Source: a bacterium
GTDB taxonomy: Bacteria > Electryoneota > RPQS01
Length of the DNA stretch: 64,000 bases
Reading direction: 5' to 3'
Assembly: GCA_023382385.1 (NCBI GenBank)
Contig: JAHDVH010000002.1
Coordinates: 820,219 to 884,218 of the forward strand
Below the pieces are notes generated by a model. The model was not told where the DNA came from and did not search any database. It saw nothing but the letters and a program-made list of their open reading frames with translations. Below are positions 63,701 to 64,000 of this stretch, piece by piece. Every line of letters begins with the position of its first letter. The stretch's first letter is position 1. The position numbers were made by a program, and so were the translations under genes.

Positions 63701-64000
63701 CTGCGGCTTGGCAATCTATGCCGAGCAGCTTTGCGAAGCTCTGACAAACAATGGCGAGACGGTGCTGATTCTTGCGGAAAAAACCACAGAACTTACGGCG
63801 GCGGATTTGCCGAATGTCGTTCGTTGCTGGTCACGCGACAAAGACGGCGGCCGCGAAATCCTGCAGCAACTGCTCACACACAAGATTCAAGTGCTGCACG
63901 TCAATCACGGCGGCATCTTCGCGCTGGACGGCTGGCTGCTCGATGTGTTGAAACAGGCTCGTGCGCACAACATTCGCGTCGTGACAACGTTCCATTCGAC
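60765..64000 (+). CDS. Multidomain methyltransferase/glycosyltransferase fusion (3' end beyond window)
   Basis: An uninterrupted frame of at least 1078 codons runs off the right edge. Domains: class I SAM methyltransferase-like (~55-180; V-L-I-L-G-N-G-R-C); GT2 (~211-425; N-I-R-N-E-D-R-W, V-Y-D-D-G-S-T-D-K-T, C-I-D-G-D-E-L); a second methyltransferase (~470-640; V-L-D-V-G-C-G-N-G-A-T-G, G-D-V-L-E-H-L); a second GT2 of rhamnosyltransferase type (~692-930; V-V-I-P-V-Y-N-N, V-V-D-D-G-S-T-D-G, F-L-N-N-D-T-E-V, C-E-D-I-D-L-C-L-R); and the start of a GT-B (GT4-like) domain from ~969. It is cytoplasmic and likely builds and methylates a surface glycan. An extended -10 (TGGTATACT, 60706-60714) lies upstream; the ribosome site is weak. 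Confidence 0.85.
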   Translation, partial: MATAYSFRKSPFETLKERRERLFTSRAGASPFLGNDHAAPAGLHKLATSKLKRNARVLILGNGRCQLASDLAKLGHRVTLTDCSPQALATTEEVRRSLSRTEAELVSAKLIECGRLPFTDASFDSIIVTGVLSQLGSPTPLLKECSRLLNSNGQFLIAVPDNLSGYHSEFVTLWTADSLSTALSPFFEEHDVTTQDGTLLACAANSTSVKHPVIYAMMNIRNEDRWLRAVLDNAARVCDGVIVYDDGSTDKTPDICKAHPAVVAYQRGEETETDKARDKNRMYAMACELKSDWMLCIDGDELLEPTAPRRIFEAIKTCPANVSQIDFEFLYLWNDHQHYRTDGIYTGIYHPCLFRPVSQTWDELEFAPTAHAGNLHCERVPQNLAGERIRADIKIEHLGYMFPEDRLRKYQWNKSKDVTHAKQGYYEHLLDQPHMTLAPWDGRPDSIIRGNRKVEKQTLKPDYYYANARRNLAERVPKDARNVLDVGCGNGATGKLIAQLTGARVTGIEIHPEVAQVARQVLDDVHVLDVEADPLPFAPRQFDCILCGDVLEHLIDPWNALKKLLVHLKPTGCIIASLPNVRNLGVIAKLLEGSWNYQEYGILDSTHLRFFAKQDMQRLFAQAGLRAELVEVVRDPLFERQMQNPAQEVRTLDMGGLVLRDVSPQDLDELTAQQFIFVAKPDAAVLPKPKPEVSVVIPVYNNLPYTKSCLDSLFNTAERTPHEIIVVDDGSTDGTADYLATLGDKIRVVSHDRNYGFARSCNDGARASVGQLVVFLNNDTEVLPNWLDAMVTTISADRSIGIVGNLQIFPQSKLVQQAGIVCDERKHVHSIYNNQLPADHPVVQKPREFQFIAGSCLMIWRQLFMEVGGFDESFKNSCEDIDLCLRVTQTRRKVWYCPQSRIYHHESKSVSGHDKNGANYRLLLSRWQDLMIADADHYYLEDGFMRLSDGRIVPLDKQEDPSPMASDTRIALLTTYHQRCGLAIYAEQLCEALTNNGETVLILAEKTTELTAADLPNVVRCWSRDKDGGREILQQLLTHKIQVLHVNHGGIFALDGWLLDVLKQARAHNIRVVTTFHS

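Overview
The window looks like a chromosomal segment of a Gram-negative bacterium of the Fibrobacteres-Chlorobi-Bacteroidetes (FCB) superphylum, probably outside Bacteroidetes proper. The main clue is the secretome. Seven large exported proteins have a signal peptide and end in a C-terminal type IX secretion (T9SS) sorting domain with a PNPFN motif. Multi-FnIII, IPT/TIG and right-handed beta-helix proteins dominate, and three lipoproteins carry an acidic stretch right after the lipid cysteine. The exact phylum is inferred, not proven. No tRNA, rRNA, CRISPR array, transposase or phage gene was recognised. Housekeeping promoters fit TTGAC(A/T)-N17-TA(T/C)ATT.

Layout. 0.1-4 kb: an IPT/TIG secreted protein, then a minus-strand pair of a small Cys-rich secreted protein and a beta-helix T9SS protein. 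4-6.2 kb: groES-groEL under a CIRCE operator. 6.3-7.6 kb: a DUF1579 gene pair. 7.6-11.2 kb: a Cys-bearing FnIII T9SS protein and an MFS transporter. 11.6-14.6 kb: a DegP/HtrA protease and an overlapping alkylation-repair pair (AlkA, Ogt). 14.6-16.9 kb: a second small-protein/beta-helix cassette. 16.9-20.4 kb: a tightly coupled minus-strand operon of an unknown 549-aa protein, an MFS exporter and a DarT-like ADP-ribosyltransferase with no antitoxin gene in sight. 20.5-31 kb: histone-H1-like protein, two small membrane-associated proteins, DNA polymerase I, DUF3467 protein, FnIII lipoprotein, BadF-type sugar kinase, exported GyrI-like protein, MutY and a membrane protein.

30.8-37.1 kb: two coupled small exported proteins, an unknown gene, a membrane GT2 coupled to dCMP deaminase, and two tandem vanadium-haloperoxidase-like surface lipoproteins. 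37.4-44.7 kb: a 2431-aa T9SS protein with an internal 2.4-kb duplication. 44.8-48.0 kb: a beta-CASP RNase, a fasciclin-DUF378 pair and an XRE-cupin regulator. 48.2-52.9 kb: two further small-protein/beta-helix cassettes. The second is flanked by a ~0.6-0.8 kb segmental duplication that leaves a broken copy of the next gene's 3' end. 52.9-57.6 kb: two more large exported proteins. 57.8-64 kb: class II photolyase, a PNGase F-like secreted protein, and a methyltransferase/glycosyltransferase fusion of at least 1078 codons running off the right edge.

The most interesting pattern is the two-gene module of a small exported protein followed at 1-49 nt by a beta-helix T9SS protein. It occurs four times, with a distinct PNPFNS sorting-domain subtype. 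One copy has a promoter whose spacer contains a 13-T tract, a candidate phase-variation switch. One copy is bracketed by recombination scars inside the conserved sorting-domain DNA. The second lead is the DarT-like gene, which shares a one-base stop/start overlap with an exporter.
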